Positions 8,637 through 17,442 are shown, counted from the first letter of the stretch. The stretch: 64,000 nucleotides of DNA from Pseudomonadota bacterium (GCA_016703895.1 JADJBE010000026.1:248001-312000), one strand, 5' to 3'. Program-made: numbers and translations. The notes: generated by a model from the letters alone, not told the origin.

Positions 8637-9092
8637 CAACGCGCCAATCTCGGCGCCCAGCAGCAGATCGTCGTGCACGCCGAACATCTGCTTGCGCAGT
8701 CGACCTCGCGCGTCAATCAGCACGGCCGTCGGCGTGCCCTGCATCGCGTAGGCACGCATCGTGCGGGGCATCGGATCGCCATCGGTGCCGGGCGCGTCGA
8801 CGCCCACTGGGAAACGGATGCGGTACTCGTGCACGAATGCGCGCAGTGATTCGAGCTGCATCGCGGCGTGATGCTCGAACACTGTGTGCAGACCAACGAC
8901 GGTCAGCGGTGCAGCCTGAAAAATCTCTGCAACGCGCTGCGCCTGCGGGATACCGTGAGATACACAGCCGGGACAGAGCATCTGAAACGCGTGCAGAAAC
9001 ACGACCCGCCCACGCAGGCGGGTGAGATCGAGCGGCTCGGGGGTGTTCAGCCACGTCGTTGTCTGCCAGTCGGGAGCGGGTCGCAGTTCCAT
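8601..9092 (-). CDS. TlpA/redoxin-like thioredoxin-fold protein
   Basis: 163 residues from ATG 9092. The fold has DLTRLRGRVVFLHAFQMLCPGC with a CPGC active site (a thioredoxin-like CxxC) and the cis-proline loop GTPTAVLIDARGRL. No signal peptide is evident, so it is probably cytoplasmic. The start ATG overlaps the stop of the upstream protoglobin gene by one base (TGATG), so the two are translated together. A role in repairing oxidised or nitrosylated thiols alongside a haem sensor or scavenger would fit, but is inference. Confidence 0.85.
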   Translation of the reverse strand: MELRPAPDWQTTTWLNTPEPLDLTRLRGRVVFLHAFQMLCPGCVSHGIPQAQRVAEIFQAAPLTVVGLHTVFEHHAAMQLESLRAFVHEYRIRFPVGVDAPGTDGDPMPRTMRAYAMQGTPTAVLIDARGRLRKQMFGVHDDLLLGAEIGALLLEVAGVVPLR

Positions 9093-9684
9093 CAGAAGTC
9101 GCCGTCCTTCACGTAGGGATAGCTCCACAGCGTCACCTGCAACAGGCACGACTTGACCCAGGCGGCGTGCATGCCCTCAACCTCTGCGGCCGAATGGCCC
9201 TTTGAGGCGAGAAACGGCTTGAGCGTGAACGTCACCGGGAAGATCAGCAAAACAGGTCGCGGAACGGCACGATGGCGGTGGATGCCGCGCCGTCGGTGCG
9301 ACCCTTTTTCGCGCGGTGATGCCGTAGTGCAATTTCGTGTTGGTAGTCCAGCCATGGCTGATCGTACTGCGCTGCAGCCGTGTCGAGTATCCATTGACCG
9401 AAGCGCTTGCGCACACCGCCCAGGTAGTCTGGCAGCGGCTCGCCACTGGTCTTGCTGGTGAACGACGCGAGCAGGTGCGGAGTCGAGCCGACAAAACCGT
9501 ACCAGACGTCGAGAATGGCGTCGACCTGATCCGCCACGACTTCGCGCGACAGGCGCAGATACCGGCTGTCGTCGTCGCCAAACAGCACACTCTTCTTCAT
9601 GTGCTCCAAATCGACGAGGGTTACGGGGGACCGCGCTACGGCATCGGTGCCGTGCGTGTATCCTGCAATACTAGTCTGTTTCAT
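9092..9684 (-). pseudogene. Protoglobin, single frameshift
   Basis: Starts at ATG 9684 (MKQTSIAGYTHGT). The first frame contains ILDVWYGFVGSTPHLL, KRFGQWILDT and WLDYQHEIALRHHRAKKG, which closely follow the Methanosarcina protoglobin; the proximal His lies in EIALRHH. Translation stops at 9244. The remaining C-terminus (FPVTFTLKPFLASKGHS through QVTLWSYPYVKDGDF) continues in another frame. Adding one base to the A run at 9249-9252 (T run on the coding strand) rejoins them with no loss, giving about 197 residues, the normal family length. Protoglobins are single-domain haem proteins that bind O2, CO and NO. Perfect conservation on both sides suggests a sequencing error or very recent lesion. 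Confidence 0.88.
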
Positions 9685-9764
9685 GGTGTGGTTCCTCACG
9701 TCTGGCGGTAATGTCGGCTGCAAGTTACAAGCATCGACTGCCGCTGTCAGGAACGCACTTTTTG

Positions 9765-9777
9765 GTAAGGTAGTTAC
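9765..9777. promoter_or_regulatory. Candidate HxlR operator (palindrome GTAA-N5-TTAC)
   Basis: A 13-base inverted repeat GTAAGGTAGTTAC ends 3 bases before the ATG of the HxlR gene, in the 96-base gap between it and the divergent protoglobin gene. HxlR-type repressors commonly bind short dyads of the GTA(A)C type in their own promoter. Position and symmetry fit autoregulation, but a 4-base half-site is weak evidence. Confidence 0.3.
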
Positions 9778-9780
9778 GCA

Positions 9781-10119
9781 ATGACCGAAGTCGCAGAAAT
9801 GGTGGAGAGTATCGTGGGCTGCAAGTGGTCAGTTCGCCTGCTGCAACTGTGCGCCGAGGGGCAACATCGGCCGAGCGCCTTTCTACGGGCCTGCGATGGG
9901 CTCTCCGCCAAAGTAATGAACGAGCGGCTGCGCAAGATGACGCACTACGGCATCGTGCAGCGTACCGTACTGGGCGAGAAACCCCCCGTCGAAGTCGAGT
10001 ACCGACTAACACCGCTCGGTGACCGATTTATGGGGATACTCGCCGAGGTCCGCCGCCTGCAGGATGCGGTAGATAGTGGGGTAATCAGCCCGGCTGAAAC
10101 TGGCCAGTCGCCCGACTAG
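9781..10119 (+). CDS. HxlR family winged-helix regulator
   Basis: 112 residues. The pattern ESIVGCKWSVRLLQLC, RACDGLSAKVMNERLRKM and GIVQRTV...PPVEVEYRLTPLGDRF is the complete HxlR/DUF24 winged helix. One Cys (residue 14) sits in the N-terminal helix, the place where YodB and HypR-type members sense electrophiles or disulfide stress. It is transcribed away from the protoglobin-redoxin pair, so it is the likely regulator of that unit. The 3' end overlaps the opposite-strand gene by 35 bases. Confidence 0.9.
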   Translation: MTEVAEMVESIVGCKWSVRLLQLCAEGQHRPSAFLRACDGLSAKVMNERLRKMTHYGIVQRTVLGEKPPVEVEYRLTPLGDRFMGILAEVRRLQDAVDSGVISPAETGQSPD

Positions 10120-10393
10120 CAATCACGAGCCGCTGCGCTGAGACCTCAAGAATTTGCAGATCGGCATCGCCCGTGGCACCACTTTGCCAACGCACGGCAT
10201 GCGATATCAGCCGGTCATCAGCAGACGGCACACGCAGGGTAGCTGTGCCGCCCCGCTGAAAATCGAGCTGTTCGCGCGGTCGCCGCGACAGGGGAATATC
10301 CGCCGTGATTGGCCGATACACCTCGTTGCCGGAGCTATCCTCTTCATAGCAGTGCACCCAGGTCGTGCTACACAGGACGTTCTGGTTGACCAT
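10085..10393 (-). CDS. Small hypothetical protein downstream of M43 protease
   Basis: 102 residues, not recognised. It has no signal peptide or membrane helix, a probable beta-rich pattern (GGTATLRVPS, DADLQILEVSAQRLVIAS) and three Cys in the first 16 residues. Its ATG lies 1 base after the M43 stop (TAG then G then ATG), so it is co-translated with the protease and may be its inhibitor, chaperone or accessory. That role is speculation from coupling. Confidence 0.5.
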   Translation of the reverse strand: MVNQNVLCSTTWVHCYEEDSSGNEVYRPITADIPLSRRPREQLDFQRGGTATLRVPSADDRLISHAVRWQSGATGDADLQILEVSAQRLVIASRATGQFQPG

Positions 10394-10394
10394 C

Positions 10395-11264
10395 CTAACG
10401 AGTCAGCCCTGCGCGCGGCCCTGCAAGCGCGGCCCGTATCCGCAGGCTCTGACCAGGCGTGAACATGAACATGGCATCGTCGTCGACATAGTCCATGTAG
10501 TTCATGAACATGTCGCCGTGCGGACCATTGCGACACGAGATCGCCGGCCAGCGCGGCTTACCGTAGTTGGGTCCCGCGCAGTTGGGCGCGTCCGCGACGA
10601 GATCCGAGCCGCTGCAATCAGGCGTATCTGCCCAGATGTGCCGCAGATTGAAATAGTGCCCAATCTCATGCGTGGTGGTGCGGCCCTTATTGAATGGCAG
10701 TTGCGCGGTGCCGCGCGTACCGAAGGCCTGATAGTTGATCACAACCCCATCGGTGGCAGCAGGTCCGCCCGGGAACTGCGCATAGCCCAACAAGCCGCCG
10801 CTCAGCGGGCAAACCCAGATATTGAGGTGAGACCGCGGGTTGATGGGCGACTTGCCTCCGCTCGCGCCGCGCTTGACGCCGTCGTCCACCGTGAACGCTC
10901 TTTGCGTCGTCTTGGTGCGCGTGATCTGCACACACTTGAAGCGCAGCCACGAATCGGCTACCAACCCTTTCCAGGGCGTGGGTACTTTCGACTTGTCTGT
11001 GTTGCGCGCACGAAAATCGCGATTGAGCACCGCAAACTGGCTATCGATCTGGGACTTGCCGATATTCTGCGCCGCGTCGTACCACACCACATGCACGATG
11101 CAGTTGATTGTGACGGTGCGCAGCTTCTGCGGTGTGGGCCGCCGGGTGCGCAACCTCTCGGTCGCTAGCTCGAGCGCGGCCAGCCTGCCACGATAAGCGG
11201 GATGCCGCTCGAGCAGCAGCATGTGCGCGGCCATCGTGCCGCAAGTTCGACGGAGCTTTGCCAT
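10395..11264 (-). CDS. M43 family zinc metalloprotease (cytophagalysin/pappalysin-like)
   Basis: 289 residues. The metzincin motif TTTHEIGHYFNLRHIW supplies the HExxHxxxxxH ligands and catalytic Glu, and the Met-turn is FMNYMDY. Four Cys between them (DTPDCSGSD, APNCAGP, ISCRNG) fit the disulfides of ulilysin-like M43B enzymes. The upstream domain includes TINCIVHVVWYD and SQIDSQFAVLNRDFR, typical of the family. The ATG at 11264 has a GGGAG box 7 bases upstream. There is no obvious Sec signal, although M43 enzymes are usually exported. Secretion by another route, an intracellular role, or a lost signal are open options. Confidence 0.85.
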   Translation of the reverse strand: MAKLRRTCGTMAAHMLLLERHPAYRGRLAALELATERLRTRRPTPQKLRTVTINCIVHVVWYDAAQNIGKSQIDSQFAVLNRDFRARNTDKSKVPTPWKGLVADSWLRFKCVQITRTKTTQRAFTVDDGVKRGASGGKSPINPRSHLNIWVCPLSGGLLGYAQFPGGPAATDGVVINYQAFGTRGTAQLPFNKGRTTTHEIGHYFNLRHIWADTPDCSGSDLVADAPNCAGPNYGKPRWPAISCRNGPHGDMFMNYMDYVDDDAMFMFTPGQSLRIRAALAGPRAGLTR

Positions 11265-11336
11265 GGCAGGTCTCCCGGGTCAGTGCGAGCAACTGATAGT
11301 CGCGACACTAGCTCAATGCGACGCAGCATTCCAAGC

Positions 11337-11766
11337 TCAGTAAAGCGTACCGTCCTTGCGCCTGAACCCGCCCGTGCGCGTCGGCAAGTCCATGTCAACG
11401 TCCGGATAGTGCGCGCCGTCCTCCGGGTCGCGATTGCTGATCTCAAGATAGGGTGACGCTGCGCTGCGTTGATTAACTGATGACCAGCCGTTGCGGGCAG
11501 CACTGCCGGCGGTCACAATTGCCGCCAATCGGTCTTCAGCGACCTCACCGAGACGATAAAACAAACTCGTCCTCGCGGGTGTGCCAGTGACGCATCGACG
11601 ACTCTCGCCCGGCGGCAGTGGTCAGATTAATGCCGATCTTGGTGAGTCCCAATGGATCACCCAGCGCACGCTTCTCTCGCGGCACACAACGTGAGCGATA
11701 GGGGTCCGGGTAGCCGGAGCGGTTGACGGGCGGAACGGTATTTGGATCTAGCGCGGGTTTATGCAT
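11337..11766 (-). pseudogene. Cupin-domain protein, frameshifted and partly decayed
   Basis: The N-terminal frame (from ATG 11766) carries GDPLGLTKIGINLTTAAGRESSMRHWHTREDEFV, the first half of a cupin with metal ligands HxH and E. It stops shortly afterwards. The C-terminal frame holds SPYLEISNRDPEDGAHYPDVDMDL and GFRRKDGTLY, the usual end of this cupin family. Removing one T from the run at 11558-11561 (A run on the plus strand) links them. The middle region, NGWSSVNQRSAASP in place of the usual NGHHLINRS, is still eroded and short, so this looks like a real pseudogene, unlike most other frameshifted genes here. Confidence 0.65.
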
Positions 11767-11809
11767 GGCGTCGATTGTAGCGCCGACAAATGACGCGGAC
11801 CTGGCCCTC

Positions 11810-11825
11810 TGTGACCTAGCTCACA
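11810..11825. promoter_or_regulatory. Perfect CRP/Vfr/Clp-type binding site
   Basis: TGTGACCTAGCTCACA is an exact match to the TGTGA-N6-TCACA consensus and is fully palindromic, extended to 18 bases by flanking C and G. It lies about 80 bases upstream of the ATG at 11898, in the divergent gap with the cupin pseudogene. Placement suits class I or II activation of the exopolysaccharide-type operon by a CRP-family regulator. In xanthomonads the CRP relative Clp controls polysaccharide genes and responds to c-di-GMP. Confidence 0.7.
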
Positions 11826-11897
11826 GCCTCGGACTCAAGCTCCCCGCCGCCCGGTCGATCTAACGGGTTGACGCTTATTTGCGTGCGAGGAGTATCG

Positions 11898-13265
11898 ATG
11901 TCTGTTGCGACGGCTACACGCCGTGCGCTGCCAACCGTGCTAACGGTGGGTAGCGCATTGACGATTGAAGAACTGCTGGAGGCTACCGAGCTGCCTGATG
12001 CGGTGGTGCTGGACGTGCCTGATCAGCTCGCCGAGCGTGACTGCCTGGTAGCCTTGCGCAACGACTCGCGTTTTGCGCTCAAGCCGCTGTTCGTCAACCG
12101 GCCTGTCGATCAGCCGGACCTGTCGCTGGCCGATGGCAATACGGCGTCGATGGACTCGCTGCACCGTCAGGCCGCGGACATCGCCGAACGTTGCAGCACA
12201 CTGGCCCGCGATGTGCTGGCCGACCCGGAGTCACGCCTGCTGGCATTTCTGCACACCCGCCCGGGCAGAATGCTGGCGCCGTATCAAGACTGGCGCTCCG
12301 AACACCTGTATCGCTATCCGCTGCTGGATGCTTTCGATGGCGGCATGCCAAACAGCTCCGACTGGCTCACCACTCTGCTGCGACGAAGACTACTCGAGCC
12401 GGTGGCATTGGTAGACCGCATCCGCGCGTGCCCAGACTGCCAGGGCGCACACTTCAGCTATATCGATCAGTGTACGAGCTGCGCGAGTATCGATATCAGT
12501 GAGACGATCTTCTTGCACTGCTACTGCTGCGGCCATGTCGCGACGCAGGACGCCTACATCGCTGGCGACGGCATGCGTTGCCCAAAGTGCCAGACTCAGC
12601 TGCGCCACATCGGTGTCGACTACGATCGAGCACTCGAGACGTATCAGTGCGCCACGTGTACCACGCGCTTCGCGCAGCCGGACATACGCGCGCGTTGTCT
12701 GCACTGCGACAAGCGGCATGCAACGCTCGACCTGCCAGAGCGCCGCATCCATAGCTACAAGTTGTCGAGCAGCGGCGCACTCGCCGCCCGCACTGGCAAC
12801 GTGGGCGATCTGTTCGCCTTGATCGATGACTTGAACTACGCTCACCTCAGCTACTTTGAACGTACGCTCGATTGGCAGCTGGATCTGCGTCGTCGACACC
12901 GTGAGGTGGAGTTCGGCGTGGTCTGTATTCGGCTGTCCAATATACGCGAGCTGATCGACGCAACATCGCGTGCACGCGCTGCGCAGATCATCGATGCGTT
13001 TGCTCTACGACTGCGCGAACTGATCCGCTCCACTGATCTGCTGACACGTTCTGATGACCAGCACTGCTGGCTGTTTCTGCCGCAGACACCGCCGTCGGGA
13101 CTCGCTGTGTTGCGCGAGCGCATCGAAGCGCTGCCCGCACTCGTCAGCGAAGCGGGAGGCTCGACCCTCAGTATTGCGGTGAGCACGTTCGCGTCCAACG
13201 AAATGCGGGACGGCAAGATGCCGGCAACGCTGTTGATGAGCGAGCTGCGCGGAGCTCTATCATGA
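11898..13265 (+). CDS. TackOD1-like zinc-ribbon protein with degenerate GGDEF and intact I-site (putative c-di-GMP receptor)
   Basis: 455 residues from ATG 11898, with AGGAG 8 bases upstream. Residues about 1-120 look like a degraded receiver-like domain. Residues about 180-285 form a multi-Cys zinc-ribbon block (CPDC, CTSC, HCYCCGH, CPKC, CATC, CLHC) with LRHIGVDYDRALE, resembling the TackOD1 output domain. Residues about 295-455 are a GGDEF fold in which the catalytic signature is replaced by DDQHC. The inhibitory RxxD motif is retained exactly five residues upstream (RSTD-LLTRS-DDQHC). An inactive GGDEF with a live I-site is the PelD solution for sensing c-di-GMP. The stop overlaps the glycosyltransferase start (ATGA). 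Confidence 0.75.
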   Translation: MSVATATRRALPTVLTVGSALTIEELLEATELPDAVVLDVPDQLAERDCLVALRNDSRFALKPLFVNRPVDQPDLSLADGNTASMDSLHRQAADIAERCSTLARDVLADPESRLLAFLHTRPGRMLAPYQDWRSEHLYRYPLLDAFDGGMPNSSDWLTTLLRRRLLEPVALVDRIRACPDCQGAHFSYIDQCTSCASIDISETIFLHCYCCGHVATQDAYIAGDGMRCPKCQTQLRHIGVDYDRALETYQCATCTTRFAQPDIRARCLHCDKRHATLDLPERRIHSYKLSSSGALAARTGNVGDLFALIDDLNYAHLSYFERTLDWQLDLRRRHREVEFGVVCIRLSNIRELIDATSRARAAQIIDAFALRLRELIRSTDLLTRSDDQHCWLFLPQTPPSGLAVLRERIEALPALVSEAGGSTLSIAVSTFASNEMRDGKMPATLLMSELRGALS

Positions 13266-14602
13266 TCGATGCCGCCGAACTGCAGGTGGCCTGGCTGACG
13301 CTACAGCAGATGCTGCATGACGCGTGGCATGCCGAATGGCGCGAGGTTGCCACGCGGTTCTTTCCATTTGTGATGCTGTTCGAAATGCCGGTGCAAGCGG
13401 CGGTGATGCTCGGCGCCTGCCGCTACTGGTGGCGCAATCGAAACAAGCGGTCTGCGCCCAGAATCGCACCACGTGTCACCTGCATCATCACTTGTTATTC
13501 CGAAGGCGCGGACGTCAAGAAAACGATCGCATCGCTGACCGAGCAACTCTATCCGGGACAGATAGACATGCTGGCGATTGTGGACGGCGCACACCGCAAC
13601 AAGGCTACTGCCGACGCCGTGCAAGCCATGCTCGCCGCGGTCAAACACCGACCGATGCGCTCATTGGAGTTGGTCGCCAAGACACAGCGCGGTGGCCGCG
13701 TCTCGAGTCTCAACCAAGGTCTCGCGCTGGCGCGCGGCGAGATCGTTCTCGCGCTCGATGGCGACACATCGTTTGACAACGACATGGTGCGCAACGTCGT
13801 CCAGCATTTCGCGGATCCGAACGTGGTTGCCGTGTCCGGCAATCTGCGCGTACGCAACGCCCGCAAGACGCTGGTGACACGACTGCAGGCGCTGGAATAC
13901 ATGCTCTCCATCCACCTGAGCCGCACGGGGCTGGACCAGTTCAACGCGGTCAACAACGTATCGGGTGCATTTGGCATTTTCCGCGCCGATTTTTTGCGCA
14001 AGATCGGCGGCTGGGATTCCGGTACCGCCGAAGATCTGGATCTGACCCTGCGGATCAAGAAGTACTTCGGGCGCTATCCAAACCTGCGCATACGCTTCGA
14101 GCCTCGAGCAGTCGGTCATACCGACGCACCCGAGACGCTGCCGCAGTTTCTGAACCAGCGCCTGCGCTGGGACGGCGACCTCTCCTATCTCTATCTGCGC
14201 AAGTACCCCAACGCGCTCCGGCCTGGACTGCTCGGCTGGACCAACTTTCTGGCATTCCTGTGGACCGGACTGTTCTTTCAGCTGGCACTGCCATTTGTCG
14301 TGCTCACCTACATGACGCTGGTGTTCTGGCTTTATCCGGCTGGTCATGTCATCGGCGTACTGGCGTTCGTCTACGCCTTTTACTGGCTACTGACCGTGGC
14401 GATGTACGTGCAATACCTGTTGCAGCTCTCGGAGCGCAAGCGCTATGACTTGAGCTTTTGGTGGGTGACATTTCTTTTCCCTGCGTTCGCTTTCGTTACC
14501 CGCGTGTGGAACGCGCTGGCCACAATGTCTGAGCTGTTCACGCGCTCACACCTCGACTCGTCCATGGCACCGTGGTGGGTGCTCAAGCGGACGCGGTTCT
14601 AG
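13262..14602 (+). CDS. Membrane family 2 glycosyltransferase (processive synthase-like)
   Basis: 446 residues. An N-terminal membrane helix (about 35-55) is followed by a GT-A domain: VTCIITCYSEG, ALDGDTSFDNDM (DxD), GTAEDLDLTLRI (ED, base) and FLNQRLRWDGD (QxxRW). Three to four C-terminal membrane helices follow. This D, DxD, ED, QxxRW set is that of processive synthases such as BcsA, PgaC and HasA, which polymerise and extrude a beta-linked glycan. No PilZ domain is fused, so c-di-GMP control would have to come from the co-translated upstream protein. The polymer cannot be predicted. Confidence 0.85.
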   Translation: MIDAAELQVAWLTLQQMLHDAWHAEWREVATRFFPFVMLFEMPVQAAVMLGACRYWWRNRNKRSAPRIAPRVTCIITCYSEGADVKKTIASLTEQLYPGQIDMLAIVDGAHRNKATADAVQAMLAAVKHRPMRSLELVAKTQRGGRVSSLNQGLALARGEIVLALDGDTSFDNDMVRNVVQHFADPNVVAVSGNLRVRNARKTLVTRLQALEYMLSIHLSRTGLDQFNAVNNVSGAFGIFRADFLRKIGGWDSGTAEDLDLTLRIKKYFGRYPNLRIRFEPRAVGHTDAPETLPQFLNQRLRWDGDLSYLYLRKYPNALRPGLLGWTNFLAFLWTGLFFQLALPFVVLTYMTLVFWLYPAGHVIGVLAFVYAFYWLLTVAMYVQYLLQLSERKRYDLSFWWVTFLFPAFAFVTRVWNALATMSELFTRSHLDSSMAPWWVLKRTRF

Positions 14603-14604
14603 CA

Positions 14605-15842
14605 ATGACTAACAGATCTGTTGCGCTAACGATCGCACTACTCGCGTTGCCATTGGCAGCGGCAGCCGACCGCCTGTCACCGAATACGCTCACCGGGTTT
14701 GAGCAGGCGCTGAGCGCGTCATCCTGGTTCAAGGAGGCGCCGGACAGTGTGACTGGCAAGCCCTTGCACCCGCTGCTGGCTGGCGCCAGCGCCTTTGCCG
14801 CGAGCGGCGTCGCATCGGTCGACGAAGTCGTCGACGTCGGTCGGCGGCGCTCCTACCAACAGATGTCGGTTAGCGGGGGTGTACGATTTCCACTCCTGGG
14901 AAGCCGCTTGCGCTATAGCGCTGGGGTCATCGATCGGCAGATCTCGAGTTGACCGCCGCCGCAGATCAGGAGCTAAAGCGCCGCGATCTGTTTGCTCGGT
15001 TGCGGCGCGCCTACGTGGAACTCTGGTCGGCTCGCGTACGCCGCCAACTCGCAGCCGAGTACCAGAGTACGGCGCCCGAGATGGAGTCGCTATTGCTACG
15101 CCGCACGGCGGCGGCGATGCTGCTGGAATCTGATCGGCTGGACTTCATGGCAAGTTTCGCCCGCGCCGCTAGTGAGTATTCACGCGCTGCGGCTGACGAG
15201 CTCAGCGCCGTCGCCGAACTCGAGGCGTTGATCGAGACGCCAGTGGCAACAGTCGCCCCGCCAGTCGTCGAGTTTGCTTGTAGTAGGCCGACGCTCGATC
15301 AGCACCCAGAGTTGCAGGTGCTGCGCGCGCGCGCGACGGAATACGCCAGCCGCGCGACTGCGACCGCATTGCGCGCGGTACGCTCGGACCTGCGAGTGGG
15401 TGTCAGCAGCTCCTATGAACCGGCGAGCGGCGATCCCGGCAAGTCCGCCTTCGTCACGCTGTCGTTCGACTACGCCTTTGGCGACGCTCAAGCTGAGCGG
15501 CGCGCCGCACGGTTGCAGTATAGCCGGGCAGACAGTGAGTACCGGTTACGCCGAGCGCAACTCGAAATTGAACTCATGCGCCTGCTGCAGACCAGACGTG
15601 CGCTGGAAAGTGGCTATGCATTGGCCCGGATCAGCGCCGCCGCGAGCGCTGCTCGGCTGCGCGAGCGGGGACTGCGCGCTGCTCGCCTGGCCGGTGATGT
15701 GATCGAACAACTGCAGCAAGCGCGCTACGCTAACTACCGCGCTACGCTTGCCGAGCATCTGGCCGCTCGCGAGCAGCTCGAGTGGCAGATTGCACTGGCG
15801 ACATTCACGCCGTCCGACTGCGGCCAGTCGGAGTCACCATGA
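14605..15842 (+). pseudogene. TolC-like outer-membrane factor, single frameshift
   Basis: ATG 14605 starts 2 bases after the glycosyltransferase stop and encodes a signal peptide ending PLAAAA. The first frame stops at 14952. The rest of the protein continues from 14949 in another frame with the long Ala/Arg-rich helices and paired beta-strand segments (LRVGVSSSYEP, VTLSFDYAFGDAQAERRAARLQYSRA) of outer-membrane efflux channels. Restoring a T in AGTTGACC at 14948-14950 gives one protein of about 412 residues. Alternatively, the TTGA overlap could be read as coupled translation of two halves, which I think is unlikely. The stop overlaps the next start (ATGA). Confidence 0.72.
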
Positions 15843-16882
15843 AGATCGAATTTTCGCGTACAGCACGTACATCGCCTGAGACCATCGGCGGCCTCAAAGT
15901 CCCGTATGCCCCGGCCAAACGCGAGGCGCCCCAATGGCGCTGGTATCTGATCATTGCGGCCGTCGCGAGCCCTGCGCTGTTACTCGCATTCGGCATGCTT
16001 GGGGTCTGGCGACGCGTAGCGCACAGGGCTCCGTGATGCTGGACCAACTCGAAGTCCGGGCACTCGCTGCCGGGCGTGCGCGAGATTGCTGTTGAAGTTG
16101 GCAGTGCTGTGACAACTGACGCGGCGCTCGTCACCACGCAATCGCTGCATGATGTGCGCGCGGACAGCCCACCGGCACTCGCAACCGGCAATGCGAGTAG
16201 CGCGGTGGCGGGCATGGTCGAAGAGCTTGGCCTGCGGGAGCGCATGCTGGCCATCGCCCAAGAGCGACGCAATGCAGTCGCCAATCTAGTAGACAACGGT
16301 GCAGCAACCCGTGCCGAGTTGCGCGAAGCCGAGTACGCCCTCGACCAAGCCGCCGCCGCCGAACTGCAGGTGCGCCGTGGTCTTGCGACCACCCGCCCGC
16401 CACCGGCTGCGGGCACACGGAGCGATCCGGGGAACACCGACAGTCTCATCAATCGCGCACCCATCGCCGGCAAAGTGCTGGACGTATTTGTCACCCCGGG
16501 TGAAATCGTACGCGCGGGCGACTCGCTGCTACTGATCGGGCGCAACGAGAGTCCCAAGGTTGTCGCCTATGTACCGCCGGACTTCGCCACGCGGGTCACG
16601 CCCGGCTCGCCAGCCACAATTTTCTTTGCGGACGGCACGAAAGCGCAAGCTAGCGTGACTGAACCTGCGCGAGTCACCCGACGCATGCCAGCCGATCTGG
16701 TGGATAGCTTCGGCATGCGGCCGATGATGGTGGTGCTGAAACTCGGCACGGCGAGGCCCTGGCCACAGTCGCAAGCAATTCATGGCATGCCGGTGAGTAT
16801 TCGCTTTCACTACCAGTGGGAGAACGGCTTCGGCGGCCCCTTGGCCGGCAGAATGCTCGACGCGCTGGTCGGAGCGCCCTAG
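15839..16882 (+). pseudogene. HlyD-like membrane fusion protein, two compensating frameshifts
   Basis: The first frame (from ATG 15839) gives a cytoplasmic tail and a membrane helix (WYLIIAAVASPALLLAFGML). A short middle piece in another frame reads GSVMLDQLEVRALAAG. The original frame resumes at about 16076 with VREIAVEVGSAVTTDAALV, a coiled-coil hairpin, the second lipoyl half (APIAGKVLDVFVTPGEIVRAGDSLLLIG) and a beta-barrel. The second shift looks like one extra G at 16072-16074. This is a periplasmic adaptor of the kind paired with BcsA-like synthases and TolC-like channels. About 347 residues when repaired. It is the last gene of the operon. Confidence 0.72.
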
Positions 16883-16919
16883 ACTGGGTATTCCAGACAA
16901 AACAAGATAAAGGAATGCC

Positions 16920-17442
16920 ATGGCTCTCTCGCTCTACGACACGACTGTCCCCTCCTACCTGCAGATCCTGGGCTCGGTCTCCCGACTGGTGGGCAAGGCC
17001 GAAGCGTATTGCGCGGAACAGAAGTGGGCGCCCGCCGATATCATCGGCGCGAAACTTGCCGAGGACATGCTGCCCTACGGCTATCAGGTGAAGTCCGCCG
17101 TTGCCCATTCTATCGGCGCGATCGAGGGTGTTCGCAAGGGGTCTGTTCGCGCCCGACCGGACGCCGTGGCCCGACAACTTTGCTGGTCTGAAGCAGCTAA
17201 CAACCGATGCGATCACCAAACTGGAAGGCCTGAAGGCAGCTGAGCTGGAGGATTTCATTGGTCGTGACATGCGTTTCGAGTTCGGCGAAATGCGCCTCGA
17301 CTTCACCGCCGAGAATTTTCTGTTGTCATTCTCACAACCGAATTTCTATTTTCATGCCACCACCGCCTACGACATCCTGCGCTGGAAAGGCATGCCCCTC
17401 GGCAAGCGGGATTTCACCGGCAGGGTGCGGGTCAAACCTTGA
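16920..17442 (+). pseudogene. DUF1993 family protein, single frameshift
   Basis: ATG 16920 is preceded by AAGGA. The frame MALSLYDTTVPSYLQILGSVS...SIGAIEGVRKG is the DUF1993 N-terminal half. The C-terminal half (TPWPDNFAGLKQL, EFGEMRLDFTAENFLLSFSQPNFYFHATTAYDILRWKGMPLGKRDF) follows in another frame. Removing one G from GGGG at 17138-17141 joins them into about 173 residues, the normal family length. DUF1993 proteins are DinB-like four-helix bundles of unknown role. Conservation on both sides is intact, so the shift may be an artefact. Confidence 0.8.

Noticed and set aside
10365..11168. 267-codon plus-strand frame opposite the M43 protease
   Set aside because: The minus strand holds HExxH and the Met-turn; the plus frame is a shadow.
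15839..16882. Programmed frameshifting in the HlyD or OMF genes
   Set aside because: No slippery heptamer or downstream pseudoknot is evident, and similar one-base shifts occur in unrelated genes across the window, so error or mutation is simpler.
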